Position numbers and translations under genes: made by a program
Source of the DNA: Alistipes sp.
GTDB taxonomy: Bacteria > Bacteroidota > Bacteroidia > Bacteroidales > Rikenellaceae
Assembly: GCA_029051915.1 (NCBI GenBank)
Contig: JAIDKM010000324.1
Coordinates: 1-19,216 of the forward strand
Length of the DNA: 19,216 nucleotides
Direction of reading: 5' to 3'
Notes under the pieces: generated by a model
The model's database searches: none
Told to the model about the DNA's origin: nothing
What the model saw: only the letters and a program-made list of their open reading frames with translations
Part shown: in pieces, positions 1-7,342 of the stretch
Layout: each line of letters opens with the position of its first letter
Numbering within the stretch: position 1 is the stretch's first letter

Positions 1-1958
1 CTGTTCCAATGCGGAAAAAGGTGCCAGGTGGTGGAGTCCGTCCATTCGGAACGATACATATAATAAATGTCCTTGGGGAATCCGCACAAGTCGACGATAC
101 CGAAATACGACGACCGCGAAGGCCACGAATAGGGCGTGGGTTCGCCCAGGTAGTCGAATCCTGTCCAGATGAACGTTCCGGCCATCCAGTCGCGGTCGCG
201 CACGGCGATCCAACTATCCTCATGACGATCGCCCCACGATACGCACGAGTTATCGTAAGCCGAACACTGGTGGTGCGGAGTCTCATAAACCGTCCGCCAG
301 TCGGTCGGCAGAGGCGCCGGCTCGGACGACGGATGCAGATAGACACCGCGACTCTGTACCGACGACACGGTCTCCGAACCGAGCAACGGTTTTCCGGGAT
401 ACCACTTGCGGGCGGCATCGTAGAGCGACGTATGGTAGTTGAATCCGTAGATGTCGAGCGCCCCGGAACGCAGCAAGTTGTTCGACGGCCGCACCTCGTT
501 GCAACCGGCCGTAACGGGACGCGTCGGATCGAGCTTCTTCACCAACGAAACCATGTGATGCGTAAGGAGCATGCTCGGATTGACCCCCTCGGCCGTGGCC
601 TGCGGCAGATCGCTCAGAAAGTTCATCAACAGGTTGGCCTGCTCGGCCGAGAGATTCCCCGGATCGTCGTCCGAAGCGTTCCACTGCTCGAGGATCTCGT
701 TCCCGACCGACCACATCACGATCGAGGGATGGTTGCGGTCGCGGCGCACGAAATCCTCCACGTCGCGCACATGCCACTCGTCGAAGAAACGCGAGTAATC
801 GTACTGCGTCTTCCGACGGCGCCACATGTCCAGCGCCTCGTCCATGACGAGGAAGCCCATGCTGTCGCACAGATCGAGGACTTCGGGCGCGGGCGGGTTG
901 TGCGACGTGCGGATGGCGTTGCAGCCCATCGCCTGCAGAATCTGCAGCTGCCGCTCGGCAGCCCGGCGGTGCATGGCCGAACCCAGCGCCCCCAAGTCGT
1001 GGTGCATGCAAACACCACGCAACTTCATCCGGCGACCGTTGAGCGAGAATCCCTCGTCGGCCGAAAAAGCGAACGTACGGATGCCGAAGCGGGTTGCGAG
1101 GTCGTCGAGCAACCTCCCATCGCACCAAATGCGACTCTGCAACGTGTAGAGCACGGGGTGTTCGGTGTCCCACAACTCGGGATTTCCGACCTGCAACGTC
1201 GAAACGACGACCACCGTATCGCTCGCCTGTGCGGAGAGAGGTTCGCTGACCGACGCGACGCACCGGCCCGCAGCATCGAGAATGCGGCTTTCGAGCCGAG
1301 CATCGACGAAAGCAACCGTTCCGTCGTTCGCGACCGTGGTCTCGACCCGCACGAGCGCCTCGTCGGCCGAAACCTCGGGAGTAGAGACATAGATGCCGTT
1401 ATAGGCCGCATGCAACGGCGCGAACTCCACGATGCGGACATTGCGGTAGATGCCGCAGCCGGCATACCAACGCGAATTGGGCTGATCGGCATTGTCGCAT
1501 CGCACAGCGATGACATTTCTGTGTCCCGACGGTGCAAGATGCGGAGTCAAGTCGTAGGAAAACGACGAATAACCGTAAGGACGCGTGCCGAGCGGTGTAC
1601 CGTTGATGTAGACCGTGCTGTTCATGAATACGCCGTCGAACTCGACGTAGAGCCGGCGACCGGCGGCGACACCTTTCGGAGTCGCGAACTCCTTGCGGTA
1701 CCACCCCACCCCGCCGGGCAGCGCTCCGCCGCCGGGAGTCGAGGGATTGTCCTTCGAAAAATCGCCCTCCACGGCCCAGTCGTGCGGCAGGTGGAGCTGG
1801 CGCCATGCGCTGTCGTCGAAATCGACGGCGGCATACGAAGCATCGTCGCCGAGCGCGAAACGCCAGTCGAAATTGAAATCCTCCGTACGACGTCCGTCGT
1901 CGGCGCCGCATGCGCAGAGCGTACCGAGCAGAACGACGAAGAAAAGAATACGTCTCAT
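1..1958 (-). CDS. GH2 beta-galactosidase-type lipoprotein, 3' end missing
   Basis: A glycoside hydrolase family 2 enzyme that probably removes terminal beta-galactosyl residues from imported oligosaccharides. The reading frame begins at the ATG complement at 1956-1958 and stays open to the left edge, giving 652 codons; the C-terminal part is outside the window. The N-terminus is a lipoprotein signal (MRRILFFVVLLGTLCAC), with lipid attachment probably at Cys17; Cys at -2 is a slightly unusual lipobox. The GH2 sugar-binding domain follows, with LPHDW at 57-61 and GVGWYRK at 83-89, then an immunoglobulin-like domain to about 290, then the TIM barrel starting near GFSLNG at about 298. The barrel has NAIRTSHNPP, the acid/base Glu421 in VGNE, and the nucleophile Glu529 in GSET. 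The start lies 8 bp after the GH3 stop, so it is probably the third gene of the leftward operon. Beta-galactosidase is the likeliest activity, but GH2 also includes beta-mannosidases and beta-glucuronidases. Confidence 0.93.
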   Translation of the reverse strand, partial: MRRILFFVVLLGTLCACGADDGRRTEDFNFDWRFALGDDASYAAVDFDDSAWRQLHLPHDWAVEGDFSKDNPSTPGGGALPGGVGWYRKEFATPKGVAAGRRLYVEFDGVFMNSTVYINGTPLGTRPYGYSSFSYDLTPHLAPSGHRNVIAVRCDNADQPNSRWYAGCGIYRNVRIVEFAPLHAAYNGIYVSTPEVSADEALVRVETTVANDGTVAFVDARLESRILDAAGRCVASVSEPLSAQASDTVVVVSTLQVGNPELWDTEHPVLYTLQSRIWCDGRLLDDLATRFGIRTFAFSADEGFSLNGRRMKLRGVCMHHDLGALGSAMHRRAAERQLQILQAMGCNAIRTSHNPPAPEVLDLCDSMGFLVMDEALDMWRRRKTQYDYSRFFDEWHVRDVEDFVRRDRNHPSIVMWSVGNEILEQWNASDDDPGNLSAEQANLLMNFLSDLPQATAEGVNPSMLLTHHMVSLVKKLDPTRPVTAGCNEVRPSNNLLRSGALDIYGFNYHTSLYDAARKWYPGKPLLGSETVSSVQSRGVYLHPSSEPAPLPTDWRTVYETPHHQCSAYDNSCVSWGDRHEDSWIAVRDRDWMAGTFIWTGFDYLGEPTPYSWPSRSSYFGIVDLCGFPKDIYYMYRSEWTDSTTWHLFPHWN

Positions 1959-1966
1959 CGGGCGTG

Positions 1967-4153
1967 CTATTTAACCTCTATTTTCACTGCGGCGGCAGCC
2001 TCAGAAGAGTTGCCGACATATACGGTATAGGTGCCCTTTTCGATGCACCACGAACCGGTCGCCTCGTTCCAATAAGCCAGATCGGCGATCGGGAACGAGA
2101 GTTCCACACGCCGCGTCTCGCCCGGGGCGAACGACTCCTTGACGAAAGCCTTCAACTCACGGGGAGCACGCTTCACGGCACTCTTAGGCTTACCGACATA
2201 GAGCTGCACGACCTCCTTGCCCTCGACGGCACCGGTGTTCGTAACCTCGATGCCGACACGCACGGTATCGTCTTCGCTGTATACCTTTGCGTCGGCCGCA
2301 GGTTTGCCGAACGCAAACGAAGTGTAGGAGAGGCCGTAGCCGAACGGATATTTGGCCCGGATCTTCCTGGCGGCAAGCCAGCGGTAGCCGACCAGAATGT
2401 CATCCTTGTATTCGACCCGATCGTCGACACCGGGATAAGACACCTCGCCGAAAGCATGGGCCGAACAATCGTCCAGCCGGGCGTAGAACGAGACGGGCAA
2501 CTTGCCGCTCGGGCATACTTCGCCCGACAATACGTCGACCAAAGCGTGGCCGGCCTCCGAGCCGAGATACCAACCCTGCACGACGGCGCGGGCATCGACA
2601 TCCCAATCGGTCTGCACGGCGTTGCCCGAGATAAGCGTTACTATGATATTGGGATTCGCCTTGCGCAATGCGGCGAGCAACTCCTCCTGCCCGAAGGGCA
2701 ACGAATAAGTATCGCGGTCGCCGTCCTCGCAATCCTGGCGGTGATTCTTGTTCAGACCGCCGAAGAAGAGCACGACATCGGCGTTACGGGCAGCCTCGAC
2801 GGCTTCGCGGCGCAACTGCTCGGCATCCGACCCAGGCTCGACGACCCGCCCGTAGTGCGGAGCTCCGGCCTCGTAGCCCAAGACATAGGAGACATTCTCC
2901 TTGCCGTAATACTCCTCGACGGCCTGCAAGGGCGACACTTCGCGCCACGGCTTGAGCTCCGAAGAACCGCCGCCGCGACACATCGAACGGGTGGCGTTGT
3001 CGCCCACGACGAGAATTCGCCCGGCCGACTCCCGACGCAAGGGCAGGATGCCGTCGTTCTTCAACAGCACGATACCCTCCTGTGCCACGCGACGGCCGAC
3101 GGCAGCGTGCTCCTCCGTGCCGAACGAACCCCACGGACGATCGGGCGACATGACGGTACGGAAGATCAGGCGCAAGACACGGCGGGCCTTATCGTCGAGC
3201 TCTTTCATCTCGGCCCGGCCCTCGCGCAAAGCGGCCAGATAAGGCTGGGCGAGGTAGTAATTCTCGTAAGCGTTCGTCAGCGAGTAGGTCAGACCGTCGG
3301 AGCCCGTACCCATTTCGATGTCGAGGCCGTTGGCAGCCGCTTCGTCGGTGGAATGGCAACCGCTCCAATCGGTAATCACAGCACCGTCGAAAGCCCAGTC
3401 GCCTTTCAGAATATCCTGCAACAACACCTTGTTATGGCAGCAATACTGCCCGCGATACTTGTTATAGGCGCCCATGATCGACCATGCTCCGCCGTCGACC
3501 ATAGCGGCACGGAATGCCGGCAGGTAGATCTCGCGCAATGCTCGGTCGGAGACCTCGACATCGACATTCATGCGGCGTGTCTCCTGGTTGTTGAGCGCAT
3601 AGTGCTTGACGCATACGGCGATGCCGTTCGTCTGGGCCTGCCGAACGTAGGGAACGACGAGTTTCGACGCCAATACGGGGTCTTCGCCCATATACTCGAA
3701 GTTGCGGCCGTTCATCGGCGTACGACAGATGTTGACGCCCGGGCCGAGCAACACATCCTTCTTGCGGAAACGCGCCTCCTCGCCCACGGCCTTGCCGTAG
3801 ATGGCCGACATTTCGGGGTTCCACGTTGCCGCCAGGCAGGTCAGTGCAGGAAAAGCCGTGCAGGAATCGTTCATCCAACCGGCATAGCCCCAATCGTCCC
3901 AGTTGATCTCGGCACGCACCCCGTGAGGGCCGTCGCTCATCCATAACTCGGGAATACCCAGACGCGGCACGCCCTTGATCGAGAATTTCGACTGCGCGTG
4001 GCACAAGGCGACCTTCTCTTCCAAGGTCAAGCGAGCGAGCGCATCCTCGACACGCTCCTCGACGGGAGCTGTCAAATCGAGATATACAGGAGTCTGCGAC
4101 CGGCCGACACATACGGCGCACAGCGCAGCAAACAAGAACAAAGTTCGTTTCAT
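1967..4153 (-). CDS. GH3 beta-glucosidase-type exo-hydrolase, secreted
   Basis: A 728-residue family 3 glycoside hydrolase, expected to release glucose from the non-reducing end of beta-linked oligosaccharides in the periplasm. A signal peptide (MKRTLFLFAALCAVCVGRSQ) suggests type I cleavage near residue 20. The N-terminal GH3 barrel shows DGPHGVR (74-80), GEDP (156-159), KH (183-184) and the nucleophile Asp262 in VITDWSG. The second alpha/beta domain starts near residue 355 (GIVLLKNDGILPL) and carries a Glu-containing loop (CEDGDRD, Glu476) that is the likely acid/base. A fibronectin-III-like domain covers roughly 640-715. The length and domain order are complete for the family. It lies 18 bp after the GH31 stop and 8 bp before GH2, consistent with one transcript. 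GH3 also contains beta-xylosidases; beta-glucosidase is preferred here because of the xyloglucan-type neighbours. Confidence 0.95.
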   Translation of the reverse strand: MKRTLFLFAALCAVCVGRSQTPVYLDLTAPVEERVEDALARLTLEEKVALCHAQSKFSIKGVPRLGIPELWMSDGPHGVRAEINWDDWGYAGWMNDSCTAFPALTCLAATWNPEMSAIYGKAVGEEARFRKKDVLLGPGVNICRTPMNGRNFEYMGEDPVLASKLVVPYVRQAQTNGIAVCVKHYALNNQETRRMNVDVEVSDRALREIYLPAFRAAMVDGGAWSIMGAYNKYRGQYCCHNKVLLQDILKGDWAFDGAVITDWSGCHSTDEAAANGLDIEMGTGSDGLTYSLTNAYENYYLAQPYLAALREGRAEMKELDDKARRVLRLIFRTVMSPDRPWGSFGTEEHAAVGRRVAQEGIVLLKNDGILPLRRESAGRILVVGDNATRSMCRGGGSSELKPWREVSPLQAVEEYYGKENVSYVLGYEAGAPHYGRVVEPGSDAEQLRREAVEAARNADVVLFFGGLNKNHRQDCEDGDRDTYSLPFGQEELLAALRKANPNIIVTLISGNAVQTDWDVDARAVVQGWYLGSEAGHALVDVLSGEVCPSGKLPVSFYARLDDCSAHAFGEVSYPGVDDRVEYKDDILVGYRWLAARKIRAKYPFGYGLSYTSFAFGKPAADAKVYSEDDTVRVGIEVTNTGAVEGKEVVQLYVGKPKSAVKRAPRELKAFVKESFAPGETRRVELSFPIADLAYWNEATGSWCIEKGTYTVYVGNSSEAAAAVKIEVK

Positions 4154-4171
4154 AGTTTCAAGATTTTCGTT

Positions 4172-6934
4172 TTACTTCGTGCGGAAAATCAACTCCGAAC
4201 CGTCGTAACGGCCCGCGAACTCGCGGACTCCGGACGGCGACACGATGCGTACGGCCACGGGACGCTCGGCGATCATGCCGTCGAAGCTGCCCGTACGCAC
4301 ACCGATCGAGAACGTACCGGAGGCTTCGTCCCAACGCATCGGAATGCGGCTGTAAGCACCCTTTTCGTAGTTGTAATTGATACCCTCGTCCTCGTAGAGC
4401 GAAAACTCGGCGTCGGAGCCCGTATAGACGCACACGGTCAGCGCCCCGTCTTGCTCCTGCGACGTGTACTCGATGTCGCGGCCCATCGGAACGATGCGAC
4501 CGGCCCGCACGTAGAGCGGCGAATACTCGTAAGGAGCGGCGGCGGTAATCGTCCGGCCGCCCTCGACGTATGCACCCGAACGGAAGTCGTACCATCCGCC
4601 GGCCGGCAGATAGACCTCGCGGCTGCGGGCCTTGTATTCGCAGACAGGGCAGACCATCAACGCATCGCCGAACATGAACTGGTCGGAGATATCGAGCACG
4701 CGGGAATCCGTCGTGAAGTCCATGACGAGCGGACGCATGATGGTATAGTCGTCGAACCACGTGCGCGAAGCCAACGTATAGATATAAGGCATCAGACGAT
4801 AGCGCAGACGATTATGGCAGAGCATGCTCGCGTATGCGGGATGCGACGCGGGCGCGATGTTGTAGAGTTCGCGGAACGGATACTGACCGTGGGCGCGATA
4901 GAGCGGCGAGAAGACGCCCCACTGGTGCCAGCGGGCATTCAGCTCGCGCCACTCCTCCATAGCCTCCGAACCCTCGCGGGCCCGTTCGAACTTCCACTGC
5001 ACGCAAAAACCGCCGATATCCTGCGTCCAATAGGGAATGCCCGACGCAGCGAAGTTGAGACCCGCCGAAATCTGAGCCTTCATGTCCTCCCAGCAGGTAC
5101 CGATATCGCCCGACCAGGTAGCCGTCGAATAACGCTGCAAACCGGCGAAACCCGAGCGGGTGAGCAGGAAGACGCGCTGGTCGGGACGCTCGCCGCGCTG
5201 GCCTTCGTAGATTGCCTGTGCGTTCATCAACGCGTAGGCATTCAGATAACGGGTCGAAGAACCGAGGTAAGTCGGCGTGGAGAGCGCCTTGCGATATTCG
5301 AGCGAAGCGTTCGACAAAATATCGGGCTCCGAAGCATCCATCCACCAAGCGTCGACGCCCAACGGGAGGTAATGCTCGCTCATCTGACTCCAGAACAGGC
5401 GGCGTGCCTCGGGATTGTAGGCATCGTAGAACGAACCGAGGTACCCGGCACCGATCCAGTCGCGGACGCTGTCCTGCACGGCGCGCTGATAGATGGCACC
5501 GATGGCGTCGAGCTCCTTGTAATGGTCGGTCGTGCAATAGAACTTGGGCCATACCGAGACCATGAACCGGGCATTCATCGCGTGGATCGAATCGACCATC
5601 GCCTTCGGATCGTCGAAACGTGCCGGATCGAACTCATGGCTACCCCATGCGTCCTCCCGCCAATGCGACCAGTCCATGACGATGTTGTCCAGACCGATGC
5701 CGCGACGACGGTATTCGGCCACCGTCGAGACGATCTCCTCCTGGGTTTTGTAACGCTCGCGGCTCTGCCAATAACCCATCGCCCACTTGGGCATGATCTG
5801 GCTCTTGCCGGTGAGCGTACGGTAGCCCGAGATGACACCGTCGGGCGTGCCGCCGTAGATGAAGTAGTAGTCGACCTGGTCGCCCATCTCGCTCCACCAC
5901 GACTGTTTGGCCTGCTCCTCGGGAGCCACCGGCGTAAGCGCCTTGAGCGAGATGTAGGACACGCCGCCGTCGGGACGCCATTCGATCCTCACGCGGCGCG
6001 ACTCGCCCTCGGTCATGTCGAGCGAGAACTTCACGCTGTTGGGATTCCACGCCGTACGCCAATGTTCGGGCACGACCTCGCGGCCGTCGACGTAGAGCGT
6101 CGTGTAACCGGCATAATAAAGGATGAAGCGGTAGGTTCCGCTCTCACGAGGCGTGAGAGCGCCCTCCCACACGATCCGGGAACCATAGAAACGAGGCATC
6201 ATCTCGGCAGGGAAATTCTCCACCTTGTCAAGGTCGGAGTAATCGACCTGGCGCTCCGTCCGCTCGATTTTCATACCGTCGGCGGCAACGTAGGTCGCCC
6301 GCAGGCCGTCGGTCGCGAACGCCTCGTCCAACTGGGCGTAGTCGCGCGGATCGCCCCAACGCGTAAGCGAATAGTTGTCCCACAAAATGCCGTAACCGCG
6401 ATTCGAGAGGATGAACGGCACAGAGACCTTCGTGTTGTACTGGTAGAGCGTTTCGTTCTTGCCCTTGTAGTTGAACTCGTCGCTCTGGTGCTGCCCCAAT
6501 CCGTAAAAAGCCTCGTCATCGGGCGAAAAGAAGACCTGGCGCACGCTATAACCGCGATCGCCGTCCGCCTCCGTAGCCGAGAACTCGCGCCGATCCTCGC
6601 CGAGCACGGTCTTGCCGTCGGCATCGAAGAATCGAACCTGCCCCGTAGCACGGTCGACCTCGGCCCGCAAAGCTGCAGTTACCACAGCGACCGACGCATC
6701 GGTCTGTTCGACGGTGAAATCGGGACGGCTTTCGACGGGCAACACCGCAAGCGACCCGCGGGAGGAGAAAGCACCGGTCGGCACGGCCGACACGCGAACG
6801 ATCCCGTCGGTTACGACTTCGAGCCGTACCGTCTGGCCGTTGTCGACTTTGACGACGACTCCCGAGTCGGTGCGCTTCACACCGCCGCAAGCGACAGCCG
6901 AAAGGCACCAAAGTCCGAAGAGAATTTTTTTCAT
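4172..6934 (-). CDS. GH31 alpha-xylosidase-type enzyme with PA14 insert, lipoprotein
   Basis: A 920-residue family 31 hydrolase, probably an alpha-xylosidase that removes xylose from the non-reducing end of xyloglucan oligosaccharides. The N-terminus is a lipoprotein signal with lipobox AVAC and lipidated Cys16. The beta-sandwich domain (about 25-220) holds FYGLGQHQ (143-150) and is followed by a PA14-like insert at about 225-335 (RFYGSRIVWEG, YRFILYYAGYTTLYVDG). The catalytic barrel follows, with the nucleophile Asp533 in WWMDASEPD and the acid/base Asp610 in WSGD. C-terminal beta domains complete the protein. A PA14 domain inserted before the barrel is a known feature of xyloglucan-active GH31 alpha-xylosidases such as those of Bacteroides ovatus and Cellvibrio japonicus. 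It is the first gene of the leftward arm, facing the SusC gene across the shared control region. The start places the signal peptide correctly and lies about 60 bp from a candidate promoter. Other GH31 activities (alpha-glucosidase) are possible but less likely here. Confidence 0.94.
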   Translation of the reverse strand: MKKILFGLWCLSAVACGGVKRTDSGVVVKVDNGQTVRLEVVTDGIVRVSAVPTGAFSSRGSLAVLPVESRPDFTVEQTDASVAVVTAALRAEVDRATGQVRFFDADGKTVLGEDRREFSATEADGDRGYSVRQVFFSPDDEAFYGLGQHQSDEFNYKGKNETLYQYNTKVSVPFILSNRGYGILWDNYSLTRWGDPRDYAQLDEAFATDGLRATYVAADGMKIERTERQVDYSDLDKVENFPAEMMPRFYGSRIVWEGALTPRESGTYRFILYYAGYTTLYVDGREVVPEHWRTAWNPNSVKFSLDMTEGESRRVRIEWRPDGGVSYISLKALTPVAPEEQAKQSWWSEMGDQVDYYFIYGGTPDGVISGYRTLTGKSQIMPKWAMGYWQSRERYKTQEEIVSTVAEYRRRGIGLDNIVMDWSHWREDAWGSHEFDPARFDDPKAMVDSIHAMNARFMVSVWPKFYCTTDHYKELDAIGAIYQRAVQDSVRDWIGAGYLGSFYDAYNPEARRLFWSQMSEHYLPLGVDAWWMDASEPDILSNASLEYRKALSTPTYLGSSTRYLNAYALMNAQAIYEGQRGERPDQRVFLLTRSGFAGLQRYSTATWSGDIGTCWEDMKAQISAGLNFAASGIPYWTQDIGGFCVQWKFERAREGSEAMEEWRELNARWHQWGVFSPLYRAHGQYPFRELYNIAPASHPAYASMLCHNRLRYRLMPYIYTLASRTWFDDYTIMRPLVMDFTTDSRVLDISDQFMFGDALMVCPVCEYKARSREVYLPAGGWYDFRSGAYVEGGRTITAAAPYEYSPLYVRAGRIVPMGRDIEYTSQEQDGALTVCVYTGSDAEFSLYEDEGINYNYEKGAYSRIPMRWDEASGTFSIGVRTGSFDGMIAERPVAVRIVSPSGVREFAGRYDGSELIFRTK

Positions 6935-6994
6935 GTCAGTTTTCAGGTTAGTTATTAAAATTTTTCAATTTATCGTCGAGTCTTTTATTTTTTA

Positions 6995-7002
6995 CAAAAG
7001 TA
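6995..7002 (-). promoter_or_regulatory. Candidate -7 element for the GH31-GH3-GH2 arm
   Basis: Read on the minus strand the sequence is TACTTTTG, a full match to the Bacteroidetes consensus TAnnTTTG. It lies 60 bp upstream of the GH31 start codon, implying a leader of roughly 55 nt. I see no good -33 TTG at the expected spacing, which would fit a promoter that depends on an activator. The match has six fixed bases, so a chance hit in this region is possible. Confidence 0.5.
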
Positions 7003-7225
7003 CTCCTTTTACACCCGACCGAGGGGTATCGAATGTTTTCAAAAGGGGCAACAAACGACTTATTCGAATATGCAGCGATATCGGAAAGCCGAAATCCGCA
7101 CCCGCACAAACCTCTATTACAAACAGATTTCGACCCGAATCAAGAGTCCGCTATCCGAATCGCGCACACCGTCCATTTTTCTTCTCGGAGACATTCGATG
7201 CCTTTATCGGCAACAAACAGCACCC

Positions 7226-7254
7226 TTGAAGAGAACCAAAAAAGAGTAATTTTG
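7226..7254 (+). promoter_or_regulatory. Candidate promoter for the SusC-SusD-SGBP arm
   Basis: TAATTTTG at 7247-7254 matches the Bacteroidetes -7 consensus TAnnTTTG. A TTG at 7226-7228 lies 18 bp upstream, close to the expected position of the -33 element. The predicted transcript would begin near 7261, giving an AT-rich leader of about 80 nt before the SusC start at 7343. This is a sequence match only; no start site has been mapped here. Confidence 0.6.
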
Positions 7255-7342
7255 TTAAAAATAAAAACGCGACCGGAACGCCTGCATTTTTAATTTTTGA
7301 AGAAACCAACAAAACTTAATTGTCCAACTTAAAACTACCTCT

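Larger units (their letters stand above)
6935..7342. promoter_or_regulatory. Divergent control region between the two PUL arms
   Basis: This 408-bp stretch is clearly more AT-rich than the flanking genes, and I see no convincing gene in it. Each end carries a match to the Bacteroidetes -7 element TAnnTTTG pointing into the adjacent arm (minus strand 6995-7002, plus strand 7247-7254). Between them lie a 10-bp palindrome TATTCGAATA (7061-7070), an 8-bp palindrome CGATATCG (7076-7083), a direct repeat CCGAATC at 7135-7141 and 7155-7161 (20-bp period), and an inverted pair ATCGAATG (7028-7035) and CATTCGAT (7192-7199). Short repeats of this size are expected by chance at this length, so none is firmly a regulator site. 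The HTCS encoded at the right end of the window is the obvious candidate to bind here, which is an inference. Confidence 0.7.

Noticed and set aside
9..3946. Plus-strand frames of 673 and 678 residues opposite GH2 and GH3
   Set aside because: Both lie antisense to clear hydrolases and lack any family motif.
3998..6958. A 986-residue plus-strand frame opposite the GH31 gene
   Set aside because: The opposite strand encodes a complete GH31 with catalytic motifs, while this frame shows no signal peptide or domain and is rich in R, H and V, as expected of an antisense shadow.
7028..7199. Inverted pair ATCGAATG / CATTCGAT and palindromes TATTCGAATA and CGATATCG as regulator sites
   Set aside because: Matches of 8-10 bp are expected about once by chance in a 400-bp AT-rich region, and they are not placed symmetrically to the two promoters, so I list them only as sequence content.
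7033..7293. An 86-residue plus-strand frame in the divergent control region
   Set aside because: It overlaps the candidate SusC promoter, lies in AT-rich non-coding-like sequence and has no recognisable features.
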